Source of the DNA: an uncultured Pseudomonadota bacterium
GTDB taxonomy: Bacteria; Pseudomonadota; Alphaproteobacteria; RF32; CAG-239
DNA length: 14,666 nt
NCBI GenBank assembly: GCA_902767055.1
Contig: CACXFX010000099.1
Span: 1 to 14,666, forward strand
Direction of reading: 5' to 3'
In this document: positions 8,588 to 14,666 of the stretch, in pieces
Layout of the letters: every line of letters begins with the position of its first letter
How positions within the stretch are numbered: position 1 is the first letter of the stretch
The notes under the pieces: model-generated
What the model saw: only the letters and a program-made list of their open reading frames with translations
Database searches by the model: none
What the model was told of the DNA's origin: nothing
Made by a program: the position numbers and the translations under genes

Positions 8588-8616
8588 ACTATTAATTAAC
8601 TTTTAGAGATTCGCAA
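8588..8616 (-). promoter_or_regulatory. Possible promoter of the apaG-like gene
   Basis: On the - strand TTGCGA (8611-8616) and AATAGT (8588-8593) are 17 bases apart, each with 4 of 6 consensus positions. They lie about 30-60 bases upstream of the apaG start. The match is weak and the region is very AT-rich, so this is only a candidate. Confidence 0.25.
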
Positions 8617-8629
8617 GTATCAGGAATCG

Positions 8630-8650
8630 TTGTTCACAAAGTTATGCACA
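8630..8650 (+). promoter_or_regulatory. Two adjacent DnaA-box-like sites
   Basis: TTGTTCACA (8630-8638, one mismatch to TTATNCACA) and TTATGCACA (8642-8650, full match) lie in the same orientation 3 bases apart. Next to them is an AT-rich stretch (about 8574-8604) containing GTTAA...TTAAC. The pair lies between the LRR2 stop and the apaG start. It could bind DnaA as a regulatory or titration site, or be a chance match. No replication genes are nearby. Confidence 0.3.
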
Positions 8651-8658
8651 GATAAAAA

Positions 8659-9474
8659 TCAGCGATATTTGATAGAGATACGATTTCTGGTGCCGGCGAC
8701 ACGATTGGCTTCATCGATGGTATAGATACGCTTTTCCGTTCGATGGCCGGAGGTTGTCACAAGTTTGCCTTTGCTATCATAAACATAAGTCACGCCGTTG
8801 ATTTGTTTTTTTGAGGCTTGTTTGACTTTATCTGCAAAATTTTCACCGACATTTGCTTTACAAACATTAATATCACCTGTGCAGTATATCGTTAAATTTT
8901 GTATCAGCCTAAATGCCTGCTCATCAACCGATGTGACATGGTCTGATATGATAATCTCAAGAGGGTTTGTACATTCAGAGTCTTTATTAAAGGCGCCATA
9001 TTCAAGTGTTGTCACAGAATCTGGAAGAACAATAGAAGTCAGGTTGTTTGTTGAATTAAAAACACTATCTGGAATAATTGTAACCCCTTGGGGAATATTG
9101 ATATCTTTTAATTGCCGCGCACCTTGAAAAGTGCAAGTGACGCCCAGACTTGTTAAAGTTGAGGGCAATTCAACGCTTTGAGCGGTTGCGTTATAAAAAG
9201 CATATGAACCCAGAGATGTTATGCCTTCCTGAACACGGATTTTTGAAATTTGATGGGCATAAGTTCCCCAAGGGGCATTGGTTCGCCAGCCACCATTGTT
9301 TTCAGGATCAATAGCCCCAAAACTCGACATTTCACCTGTTCCTGAAATGATTAGTTCTTTTGTGTCCGTATTAAAAGTCCACGTACAATTATCGCCACAT
9401 TTTTCACCAGTCACAATTTCGGCATTTACATTAAACGCTAAACTTAAGCCGAAAATTAAGATATATCTTTTCAT
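8659..9474 (-). CDS. Secreted BspA-like leucine-rich-repeat protein (LRR paralogue 2)
   Basis: A 271-residue exported protein. A signal peptide (residues 1-18, cleavage after NVNA before E) is followed by an N-terminal module with CGDNCTWTF, ISGTGEM and APWG. LRR_5/BspA repeats follow, visible as GITSLGSYAFYNA, LPSTLTSLG, IPQGVTIIPDSVF, LPDSVTTLEYGAF and ISDHVTSVDEQAF. After an IYC...C pair comes a linker with NGVTYVYDSKGKLV and the terminal KRIYTIDEAN...IKYR module (247-271). The ATG has AGGAGA 6-7 bases upstream, a strong ribosome site. Upstream lies a 460-base gene-free region with a strong - strand promoter, which may transcribe this gene behind a leader of about 370 bases. The likely place of action is the outer surface or extracellular space; ligand and partner are unknown. 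Confidence 0.87.
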   Translation of the reverse strand: MKRYILIFGLSLAFNVNAEIVTGEKCGDNCTWTFNTDTKELIISGTGEMSSFGAIDPENNGGWRTNAPWGTYAHQISKIRVQEGITSLGSYAFYNATAQSVELPSTLTSLGVTCTFQGARQLKDINIPQGVTIIPDSVFNSTNNLTSIVLPDSVTTLEYGAFNKDSECTNPLEIIISDHVTSVDEQAFRLIQNLTIYCTGDINVCKANVGENFADKVKQASKKQINGVTYVYDSKGKLVTTSGHRTEKRIYTIDEANRVAGTRNRISIKYR

Positions 9475-9511
9475 ATGTTTTCTCCTAAAAAAGGTTTAGA
9501 TAAATTTTTTT

Positions 9512-9589
9512 GGATTCCTTGCCCTCTCTTGTCTAAAAAGACTTATGCTTTTTTGCCTAAAGGCATCGCCAAGAAGAGTGCGGAATGAC
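9512..9589. repeat. Palindromic REP/RPE-like element
   Basis: The ends GGATTCC (9512-9518) and GGAATGAC (9582-9589) are complementary over ATTCC/GGAAT. Inside them CTCTCTTG (9524-9531) pairs imperfectly with CCAAGAAGAG (9569-9578). The apex holds two small hairpins, GTCTaaaaAGAC (9531-9542) and GCCtaaaGGC (9555-9564). Outer ends of the form GTCATTCC...GGAATCC are typical of dispersed palindromic repeats in many bacterial genomes, including alphaproteobacteria. With one copy in view, the dispersed nature is inferred. Confidence 0.5.
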
Positions 9590-9612
9590 AAAGCCGCGCC
9601 TTTTAAAGTGCG

Positions 9613-9841
9613 GTCGGGGAATTAACGAATCATAGTATACGAAATGACTCCGATAGCCTTTAGGTTTTAAGCCCTGTACATTCGCCATCAGTTCCCCGAC
9701 AAATTTCGGGGATAATCGTGTTATTTAAAAACAAAAATAACACCAAAATGACAGTGTTATCCATCACTGCGTATACTAAAAAGCTCGTTAAAGCCTCGCG
9801 CTTTATCAAAGCACTTGATAAAGAAAAATTTTCCCTTATCT
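9613..9841 (-). ncRNA. Candidate structured RNA or long structured 5' leader
   Basis: A gene-free segment just downstream of a near-consensus - strand promoter. On the - strand it can form these helices: CTTTATCAA (9823-9815) with TTGATAAAG (9809-9801); TAGTATACG (9778-9770) with CGTATACTA (9641-9633), continued past one mismatch by six further pairs (9768-9763 with 9648-9643); GGATAA (9762-9757) with TTATCC (9715-9710); and GTGTTATTT (9743-9735) with AAATAACAC (9726-9718). GTCGGGGAA (9700-9692) can pair with TTCCCCGAC (9621-9613), crossing the long helix as a pseudoknot, or its TCGGGG can fold locally with CCCCGA (9711-9706). No coding frame, tRNA-like end or known riboswitch core was recognised. 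It may be a stand-alone small RNA or the leader of LRR gene 2. Both boundaries are uncertain. Confidence 0.4.
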
Positions 9842-9848
9842 GAGGACT

Positions 9849-9877
9849 ATTACACCATATTTATAACTAAATGTCAA
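9849..9877 (-). promoter_or_regulatory. Strong sigma-70 promoter facing the structured region and LRR gene 2
   Basis: On the - strand a consensus -35 TTGACA (9872-9877) and a -10 TGTAAT (9849-9854, five of six) are separated by exactly 17 bases. The start point would be near 9842, where the first long hairpin begins. The -35 lies just past the T tract of the terminator of the gene at 9937-10812, so this promoter opens a new transcription unit. Confidence 0.7.
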
Positions 9878-9879
9878 AT

Positions 9880-9923
9880 AAAAAAACACCTTTCGGATAA
9901 AAATATCGGAAAGGTGTTTTTTT
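9880..9923. terminator. Bidirectional intrinsic terminator after the outer-membrane protein gene
   Basis: A perfect 15-bp stem (9880-9894 with 9909-9923) is topped by GATA/TATC (9896-9899 with 9904-9907) and an AAAA loop. The stem starts in seven A and ends in seven T, so it gives a T tract on both strands. It ends the - strand transcript 14 bases past the stop codon of the gene at 9937-10812. Confidence 0.85.
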
Positions 9924-9936
9924 AAGGTTTTCATAT

Positions 9937-10812
9937 TTACCAGAATTTATAGTCTGTCTGATATCCGAGTGACAAGCCGACCGTCGTGTTGCTGCGGTTC
10001 TTTTTTGCCCCTCTTGTTTTAGCCAATTTATAATTGACGAACGGGGCAAAAGACAAGCCGCCCAAAATCGCGACATCCAAGCGGTTGTTTGTTTCTGCCT
10101 CATATTTGAAATCGGTGTTACGATAGGTATCATACACAAAATACTGACGCCAAAAACCGTTTGAGATAAATTTCATATCTTCTCTGATTTCGTATTCAAA
10201 CTCATATCCGACTTCGCCGGCGGTTTTCATATTTGTATTGCCATAGGTAAAATCGGCTTCTTCAACCGCGGCAATGTAGAGCTGTTTGAAATATTGGCCT
10301 TCATAGAGTTTGAAACCTGTTTTACCGCGCAGAATTTTAGTGCGATAATTCTCACCGTCTTCGCCTTTGAATGTCGTAAATTCCGTTTGGTAACCGAGGC
10401 TTGCAAACGGGCCGACAAAGCCTTCTTCCAATTTCCAGAGTTTGTGCATATAATCGGTGGTCAGTAAAATTTTATCGGCATTTTCGCTCTTGGTTGTTTC
10501 GCCGTTTTCGGTCGATTTGCTCTTTCCGTATTCCATAAACAAGCTGTTGAGCCAGACAAGGTTGTCGGTCGAATATTCGATATTGCCGTCAAAAACGCCT
10601 GTGAAAACTTCCTGTTCATCGGAGGTATAACTGCCCGGATAGTTGTCGTCATCTTTGTTGGTGACGGAATTTTGATTGTATTGCAAAGCGATTCGTTTTA
10701 AATTGGCGGTTAAGCTGCTTGCACTTAAAGCGGCATCTTCGGCTTCGGCCGATTGCGCCGAATGCGAAAATAACAATGCGGTTGCAATGAGGGGTAAAAA
10801 TGATTTATTCAT
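9937..10812 (-). CDS. Outer-membrane beta-barrel protein, family not recognised
   Basis: A 291-residue exported protein. Residues 1-22 form a signal peptide (MNKSF, hydrophobic core, AQSA cleavage before E). The mature part shows alternating hydrophobic/polar strands rich in Tyr, Phe, Gly and charged residues, with many aromatic girdle-like positions, and ends in YQTDYKFW. A terminal aromatic residue on an amphipathic strand is the usual BAM-recognition signal of outer-membrane barrels. A barrel of about 12 strands is plausible from the length. No catalytic motif is visible, and I do not recognise a named family. AGGAAAGG lies upstream of the ATG. A terminator follows the stop and a promoter precedes the gene, so it is probably a single-gene unit downstream of the synthase-like gene. 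Confidence 0.8.
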   Translation of the reverse strand: MNKSFLPLIATALLFSHSAQSAEAEDAALSASSLTANLKRIALQYNQNSVTNKDDDNYPGSYTSDEQEVFTGVFDGNIEYSTDNLVWLNSLFMEYGKSKSTENGETTKSENADKILLTTDYMHKLWKLEEGFVGPFASLGYQTEFTTFKGEDGENYRTKILRGKTGFKLYEGQYFKQLYIAAVEEADFTYGNTNMKTAGEVGYEFEYEIREDMKFISNGFWRQYFVYDTYRNTDFKYEAETNNRLDVAILGGLSFAPFVNYKLAKTRGAKKNRSNTTVGLSLGYQTDYKFW

Positions 10813-10867
10813 CAGATAAAGCCTTTCCTAAAATTAAACATGAGGAAAGCATATAAAATATCGTATG

Positions 10868-10897
10868 ATTATAAAGTGTTTTGAAAAAGTTTATCAC
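10868..10897 (-). promoter_or_regulatory. Probable promoter of the outer-membrane protein gene
   Basis: On the - strand a perfect -10 TATAAT (10868-10873) is preceded at 18 bases by GTGATA (10892-10897, four of six for -35). The transcript would start near 10861, giving a leader of about 50 bases before the ATG at 10812. The -10 is convincing and the -35 is weak. Confidence 0.5.
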
Positions 10898-10907
10898 AAG
10901 AAAAAAA

Positions 10908-11744
10908 TTAATACCTGTCAAAAATCGAATTAAAAGCAATGGCGATTTTATCAAGACGTTTAATTTTAGGTTTTGGCGAAATAATTTCAAAACCGCGATG
11001 TTGCATAATTTCAAAATAGCGGTGATAAATATGAAAAATAAAACGCAAAATTCGTGTGCTTTTTTTGTCCGATGAAAAAATCAGTTTGTGCGCTTTATCA
11101 AAGCATTTTGAAGCTTCTATAGCAAGCTTTTCACGAACAGGTGGCAGATTTTTATGTGTGACAACGCTCATCGGATCGGTTTGATTGATAGCGTATTCTT
11201 GCAAAAGTTCACGCGGGATATAAAGATGCCCATCTAAAGCATCATCTTTGATGTTGCGCAAGATATTTGTCAGTTCAATCGCTTTGCCCAGATTTTGTGA
11301 AAGGGTGCGCATCGAGGCTTCTTTTAATTCGCCCATAATCAGAAGCATAATATAAATCGGCGCAACGGATGAGCCGGTGCAATAAGCATCAAAAACTTTT
11401 TGCGACGGGGCTTGAAGCGGGGTCGGAAAATCAAGCAATGCAGCATCTAAAATGGCGGCAAAGTCTTTCTTTTTAATCTTAAAACGCATGCAGTTTTTGT
11501 AAATTTTGCGCCCGATAGCCGTTTCGGGAACTTTTTTATCATAAATGTTGTCAAGCTCGATTTGCCATGCTTTGAGTAAATCTTGTTTTTTTGCGTCATC
11601 TAAATTGCCGGCAACAATTTGCTCGATATGAAAACAAAAGGCGCAAAGCGTGTATATCGCCTCGCGTTTGGCTTTCGGCAATGCACGAAAATACCAAAAA
11701 AGTGATGCTTCGGATTTACGCACAATTCTGCTGACGGAAGTCAT
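10908..11744 (-). CDS. Squalene/phytoene synthase family protein (HpnD-like) with altered Asp-rich motifs
   Basis: A 278-residue all-alpha protein without a signal peptide. The family frame is clear: SLFWYFRALPKAKREAIYTLCAFC (about 14-37) matches the YW..R.LP...R.A..A.YAFCR block, then AYC (120-122), then LTNILRNIKDDALDGHLYIPRELL (158-181). It is closest to HpnD, which makes presqualene diphosphate for hopanoid synthesis. The first metal-binding motif, normally DDIAD, reads EQIVA (41-45), and the second, normally RDxxED, reads RNIKDD (163-168), so most of the magnesium-binding aspartates are missing. It may be a non-catalytic member, comparable to the degenerate mitochondrial family member NDUFAF6 used in complex I assembly; that comparison is from memory and is inference. 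A GGAG lies about 10 bases before the start. It is divergent from clpB and has no other isoprenoid genes beside it. Confidence 0.8.
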   Translation of the reverse strand: MTSVSRIVRKSEASLFWYFRALPKAKREAIYTLCAFCFHIEQIVAGNLDDAKKQDLLKAWQIELDNIYDKKVPETAIGRKIYKNCMRFKIKKKDFAAILDAALLDFPTPLQAPSQKVFDAYCTGSSVAPIYIMLLIMGELKEASMRTLSQNLGKAIELTNILRNIKDDALDGHLYIPRELLQEYAINQTDPMSVVTHKNLPPVREKLAIEASKCFDKAHKLIFSSDKKSTRILRFIFHIYHRYFEIMQHRGFEIISPKPKIKRLDKIAIAFNSIFDRY

Positions 11745-11777
11745 TTATTTTATTCTCCGTTGTTTTTTACTTACGAA

Positions 11778-11806
11778 AAGATACCCCAATATTATACTTT
11801 CGTCAA
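11778..11806 (-). promoter_or_regulatory. Probable promoter of the squalene/phytoene-synthase-like gene
   Basis: On the - strand TTGACG (11801-11806, five of six) and TATCTT (11778-11783, four of six) are 17 bases apart, about 30-60 bases upstream of the start codon. A TATAAT lies inside the spacer but has no -35 at a good distance. The promoter is plausible, not certain. Confidence 0.45.
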
Positions 11807-11830
11807 TCGGTTTTGATAAAAAATTAAACT

Positions 11831-11859
11831 CTTGCTTTTGAAAAGTAAAATTCCTATAT
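11831..11859 (+). promoter_or_regulatory. RpoH (sigma-32) heat-shock promoter of clpB
   Basis: CTTG (11831-11834) and CCTATAT (11853-11859) are 18 bases apart, which fits the alphaproteobacterial RpoH pattern CTTG-N17/18-CYTATNT. The start point would fall near 11866, about 18 bases before the clpB ATG, with the AAGGA ribosome site in between. Heat-shock control of clpB is the rule in proteobacteria. Confidence 0.7.
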
Positions 11860-11883
11860 CAAAAAGTATGAAAGGAAAATAAA

Positions 11884-14391
11884 ATGAATATGGAAAAATT
11901 AACGGACAGATCAAAGGGTTTTATTGAGGCGGCTCAAGGTTTTGCCTCTCGAAATTCTAATCAGTTTTTATCCCCCGAGCATTTGCTTAAAGTGCTTTTG
12001 GACGATAGGCAAGGTTTGGCTTCAAACTTGTTACATGAGGCCGGTGCTGATGTCAATAAAGTTCGCGCGGAGCTTGAAAAAGATATTGAAAAGTTGCCTA
12101 AAGTTGAAGGGGCAAGCGTACAACTTTCGGTGTCGCAAAATTTTGTGAAAATGCTTGATTTAGCCGAAAATTTGGCCACAAAAGCAGGTGATTCGTTTAT
12201 CACGGTTGAGCGGTTGTTGCAAGCGCTTTTGGCAATTAGCTCTTATGGGGTCGATCAAAAAAGGTTAAATGAGGTCATTAACAATATGCGTCAAGGACGT
12301 ACGGCACAGTGTGCAAATGCCGAGGATACGATGGATGCCCTAAAAAAGTTTGCAACCGATTATACCGAGCGTGCTAAAGAGGGCAAACTTGATCCGGTCA
12401 TCGGGCGTGATGAAGAAATTCGTCATACGATTCAGGTTTTGTCGCGGCGTACCAAAAACAATCCGATTTTGATCGGTGAGCCGGGTGTCGGTAAAACGGC
12501 GATTGTCGAAGGTTTGGCACTTCGAATTGTCAATGGTGATGTGCCGGAAACCTTAAAACACAAACGTTTGATGGCGCTTGATATGGGTGCTTTAATCGCC
12601 GGAGCAAAATATCGCGGCGAATTTGAAGAGCGTTTGAAAGCTGTTTTGGAAGAGGTAGCACATGCCGCAGGTCAGGTCATTTTGTTTATTGATGAAATGC
12701 ACACCGTTGTCGGTGCCGGCGCAAGCGAAGGTTCGATGGATGCCTCAAACCTGTTAAAACCGGCTTTGGCTCGGGGTGAATTGCACTGTATCGGCGCGAC
12801 GACCTTAAAGGAATACCAAAAATACATTGAAAAAGATGCGGCTTTTGCGCGTCGTTTTCAGCCGGTTTATATCGGCGAGCCGAGCGTTGATGATACAATC
12901 TCGATTTTGCGCGGTATTAAAGAAAAGTATGAACTTCACCACGGGGTCAGGATTTCAGATGCGGCAATCGTCAGTGCGGCAGTGATGTCAAATCGCTATA
13001 TTTCCGACCGTTTTTTGCCTGATAAAGCCATTGATTTGATGGATGAAGCTGCTTCAATGCTTAAAATGGCCTTAGATTCCAAGCCCGAAAAATTAGATGA
13101 GCTTGACAGGCGTCTTTTACAACTTAAAATCGAAAGAGAGGCCTTAAAAAAAGAAACAGATGATGCATCAATCGAGCGTTTGCATAAAATTGAGGAACAA
13201 ATCTCAGCTCTGGAAGAAAAATCCGTGGCCGAAAATGCCAAATGGAATGCGCATAAAAATGCCTTAAAAGAAACAAGCTCTGTCAGAGAAGAGCTTGATA
13301 AAGCCAGGACATTGGCCGAAAAAGCTTTAAGAGAAGGGCGCTATGAAGAGGCGGGGCGTTTGCAGTATAAACAGATTCCGGAATTGGAACAAAAATTAAA
13401 AGAGCTGACAAAACAAGCTGCCGAAGAAACAAGTTTTGAGACGGTTACGCCGGATACGATTGCAAAAATCGTTTCAAAATGGACAGGCATTCCTGTTGAT
13501 AAATTGATGCAGGGCGAAAAAGAAAAGCTCTTGAAAATGGAAGAAAATTTAAGTCGGCGTGTCGTCGGGCAAAAAGAAGCAATTGTGGCCGTTTCAAACG
13601 CGGTGCGTCGTTCGCGTGCCGGACTGTCGGATGCAAATAAACCGATCGGTTCGTTTTTGTTTTTGGGTCCGACGGGTGTCGGTAAAACGGAGCTTGCCAA
13701 AGCTTTGGCCGAGTTTTTGTTTGATGATGAATCGGCGATTTTACGTATAGATATGTCCGAATATATGGAAAAACATGCGGTGGCACGTTTGATCGGTGCG
13801 CCTCCGGGATACGTCGGTTATGACGAGGGCGGCGTGTTGACCGAGGCGGTGCGTCGCCGGCCTTATCAGGTGATTTTGTTTGATGAGGTTGAAAAAGCGC
13901 ATCCCGACGTTTTTAATGTGTTGCTTCAGGTTTTGGATGACGGGCGCTTGACAGACGGGCAGGGACGTACGGTCGATTTTAAGAACACGTTTTTGATTAT
14001 GACTTCAAATTTGGGAACAGGACAGGATGTCAAAGATTTGCGCGAAATGCTGAAATCGTTCTTTAAGCCCGAATTTATCAACCGTTTGGATGAGGTGATT
14101 ATTTTTCATTCTTTAGGCAAAGACGAGATAAAGGCGATTGTCGATATTCAGCTTGAAAGAGTGCAAAAACGCCTTGATGCACGGCATATCACACTTGATG
14201 TTAAAGATGATGCCAAAGCTCTGTTGGCAGAAATCGGTTATGACAAAGACTTTGGTGCAAGGCCGTTAAAACGTCTGATTGAACAGATGCTGACAAATCC
14301 GCTTTCGATGATGATATTGGAAGGAAAAATCAAAGACGGGCAGACGGTGCATATCACTCAAAAAGGCGATGAATTAGACTTTAGGGTGTAA
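11884..14391 (+). CDS. clpB: ATP-dependent chaperone ClpB (disaggregase)
   Basis: An 835-residue Hsp100 protein that, as a hexamer and with DnaK/DnaJ/GrpE, pulls polypeptides out of aggregates in the cytoplasm. The order is an N-domain (about 1-145), AAA-1 with Walker A GEPGVGKT (198-205) and Walker [10 protein letters not shown], the coiled-coil M-domain (about 395-520, rich in Glu, Lys and Leu), and AAA-2 with Walker A GPTGVGKT (595-602), [20 protein letters not shown] and the GARPLKR sensor-2 motif near the C-terminus. It is slightly shorter than E. coli ClpB (857). Part of the difference lies after MTSNLG, where the loop before FKPEFINR is about ten residues shorter. The start at 11884 has AAGGA at a good distance; an ATG two codons later is the alternative. 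It is transcribed alone, from a heat-shock promoter to a GC-rich terminator. Confidence 0.97.
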   Translation: MNMEKLTDRSKGFIEAAQGFASRNSNQFLSPEHLLKVLLDDRQGLASNLLHEAGADVNKVRAELEKDIEKLPKVEGASVQLSVSQNFVKMLDLAENLATKAGDSFITVERLLQALLAISSYGVDQKRLNEVINNMRQGRTAQCANAEDTMDALKKFATDYTERAKEGKLDPVIGRDEEIRHTIQVLSRRTKNNPILIGEPGVGKTAIVEGLALRIVNGDVPETLKHKRLMALDMGALIAGAKYRGEFEERLKAVLEEVAHAAGQVILFIDEMHTVVGAGASEGSMDASNLLKPALARGELHCIGATTLKEYQKYIEKDAAFARRFQPVYIGEPSVDDTISILRGIKEKYELHHGVRISDAAIVSAAVMSNRYISDRFLPDKAIDLMDEAASMLKMALDSKPEKLDELDRRLLQLKIEREALKKETDDASIERLHKIEEQISALEEKSVAENAKWNAHKNALKETSSVREELDKARTLAEKALREGRYEEAGRLQYKQIPELEQKLKELTKQAAEETSFETVTPDTIAKIVSKWTGIPVDKLMQGEKEKLLKMEENLSRRVVGQKEAIVAVSNAVRRSRAGLSDANKPIGSFLFLGPTGVGKTELAKALAEFLFDDESAILRIDMSEYMEKHAVARLIGAPPGYVGYDEGGVLTEAVRRRPYQVILFDEVEKAHPDVFNVLLQVLDDGRLTDGQGRTVDFKNTFLIMTSNLGTGQDVKDLREMLKSFFKPEFINRLDEVIIFHSLGKDEIKAIVDIQLERVQKRLDARHITLDVKDDAKALLAEIGYDKDFGARPLKRLIEQMLTNPLSMMILEGKIKDGQTVHITQKGDELDFRV

Positions 14392-14397
14392 TTGTTA

Positions 14398-14428
14398 AAA
14401 ACGGCGGAGGGTGTTGCTCCGCCGTTTT
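14398..14428. terminator. Bidirectional terminator between clpB and LRR gene 3
   Basis: A perfect 12-bp stem AAAACGGCGGAG (14398-14409) with CTCCGCCGTTTT (14417-14428) has a 7-base loop. It begins 7 bases after the clpB stop and ends 7 bases before the end of the convergent LRR gene. T residues follow on both strands, so it can stop transcription from either side. Confidence 0.85.
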
Positions 14429-14434
14429 GAGTTT

Positions 14435-14666
14435 TTAGCGATATTTGATTGAGATGCGGTTAATGGGACCGGTGACGGTATTGGCTTCATCGATGGTATA
14501 AATGCGCTTTCTATCGTACTTGCGGTCGGCAATGTCGTTAAGCGAGGTATAAAATTTGCCCTCAAAAAGATATTGATCGCCGAATTTTTCATAAAACTTA
14601 ATTTTGGAGCCGATTTGCTCGTCACTTAAAAGACTGCGGCAATTTTCATTTGATGTGTCACAATAA
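14435..14666 (-). CDS. C-terminal part of a secreted LRR-family protein (LRR paralogue 3)
   Basis: The last 76 codons or so of a gene whose start lies beyond the right edge. The visible part begins with YCDTSNENC, continues through SKIKFYEKFGDQY, EGKFYTSLNDIA and DRKYD, and ends with KRIYTIDEANTV and ISIKYR. Nearly every block matches the C-terminal region of LRR paralogue 1 (49-894), and the last 25 residues match paralogue 2. The signal peptide and repeats must lie outside the window, so the LRR assignment rests on the paralogy. The stop is TAA, and the gene converges on clpB across the shared terminator. Confidence 0.85.
   Translation of the reverse strand, partial: YCDTSNENCRSLLSDEQIGSKIKFYEKFGDQYLFEGKFYTSLNDIADRKYDRKRIYTIDEANTVTGPINRISIKYR

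Noticed and set aside
9590..9841. tmRNA, 6S RNA, RNase P RNA or SRP RNA on the - strand
   Set aside because: A short GCGAATGTA stretch recalls tmRNA, but there is no tRNA-like acceptor with a GTTC loop, no CCA and no tag frame. The conserved cores of RNase P (GAGGAAAGTCC) and SRP RNA (GGAAGCA) are absent, and 6S symmetry is not seen.
10227..10652. Short open frames within the outer-membrane protein gene
   Set aside because: They are out-of-frame readings of a gene with a signal peptide and a barrel terminus, and have no start signals of their own.
1..14666. CRISPR array, insertion sequence, tRNA or rRNA genes
   Set aside because: No regularly spaced repeats, no transposase frame or terminal repeats, and no cloverleaf or rRNA sequence was seen on either strand.

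Overview
This is an AT-rich bacterial window that I read as chromosome from a Gram-negative alphaproteobacterium. The evidence is the mrcA-prfB gene pair, a DUF3971/AsmA-like envelope protein, an ApaG-like protein, an HpnD-like squalene/phytoene-synthase protein, an outer-membrane barrel ending in Trp, and a clpB promoter that fits the alphaproteobacterial RpoH (sigma-32) pattern. The BspA-like leucine-rich-repeat (LRR) secreted proteins suggest a host-associated lineage, perhaps one of the uncultured gut alphaproteobacteria. That last step is inference and cannot be settled from the window.

Layout. Positions 1-23 hold the terminator of an unseen upstream gene. A secreted LRR protein follows (49-894, +), closed by a 15-bp AT-rich terminator. 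Next is a tightly spaced + strand operon: mrcA (PBP1A, 994-3405), prfB (3420-4527, with the classical +1 programmed frameshift), a 1057-residue AsmA-like protein (4527-7700, overlapping the prfB stop by one base) and a small HAD-like protein (7706-8185). The HAD-like gene overlaps 18 bases tail-to-tail with an apaG-like gene (8168-8557, -). A second secreted LRR gene lies on the - strand (8659-9474).

The gene-free stretch 9475-9936 is the least ordinary part. It holds a palindromic REP-like element, a near-consensus sigma-70 promoter on the - strand, and about 230 bases with several long helices that could form a structured RNA or a very long 5' leader for the second LRR gene. Two - strand genes follow: an outer-membrane beta-barrel (9937-10812) and a squalene/phytoene-synthase homologue that has lost most of its metal-binding aspartates (10908-11744). 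Divergent from them is clpB (11884-14391, +). It is closed by a GC-rich bidirectional terminator shared with a third secreted LRR gene, which runs off the right edge (14435-14666, -).

The operon combines cell-wall synthesis, translation termination and envelope transport; clpB is the heat-shock disaggregase. The three LRR proteins are paralogues at separate sites, and all end in the same C-terminal module (KRIYTIDEAN-x-V ... IKYR). This module looks like a family-defining terminal signal, and I consider it, with the candidate structured RNA, the best lead in the window.
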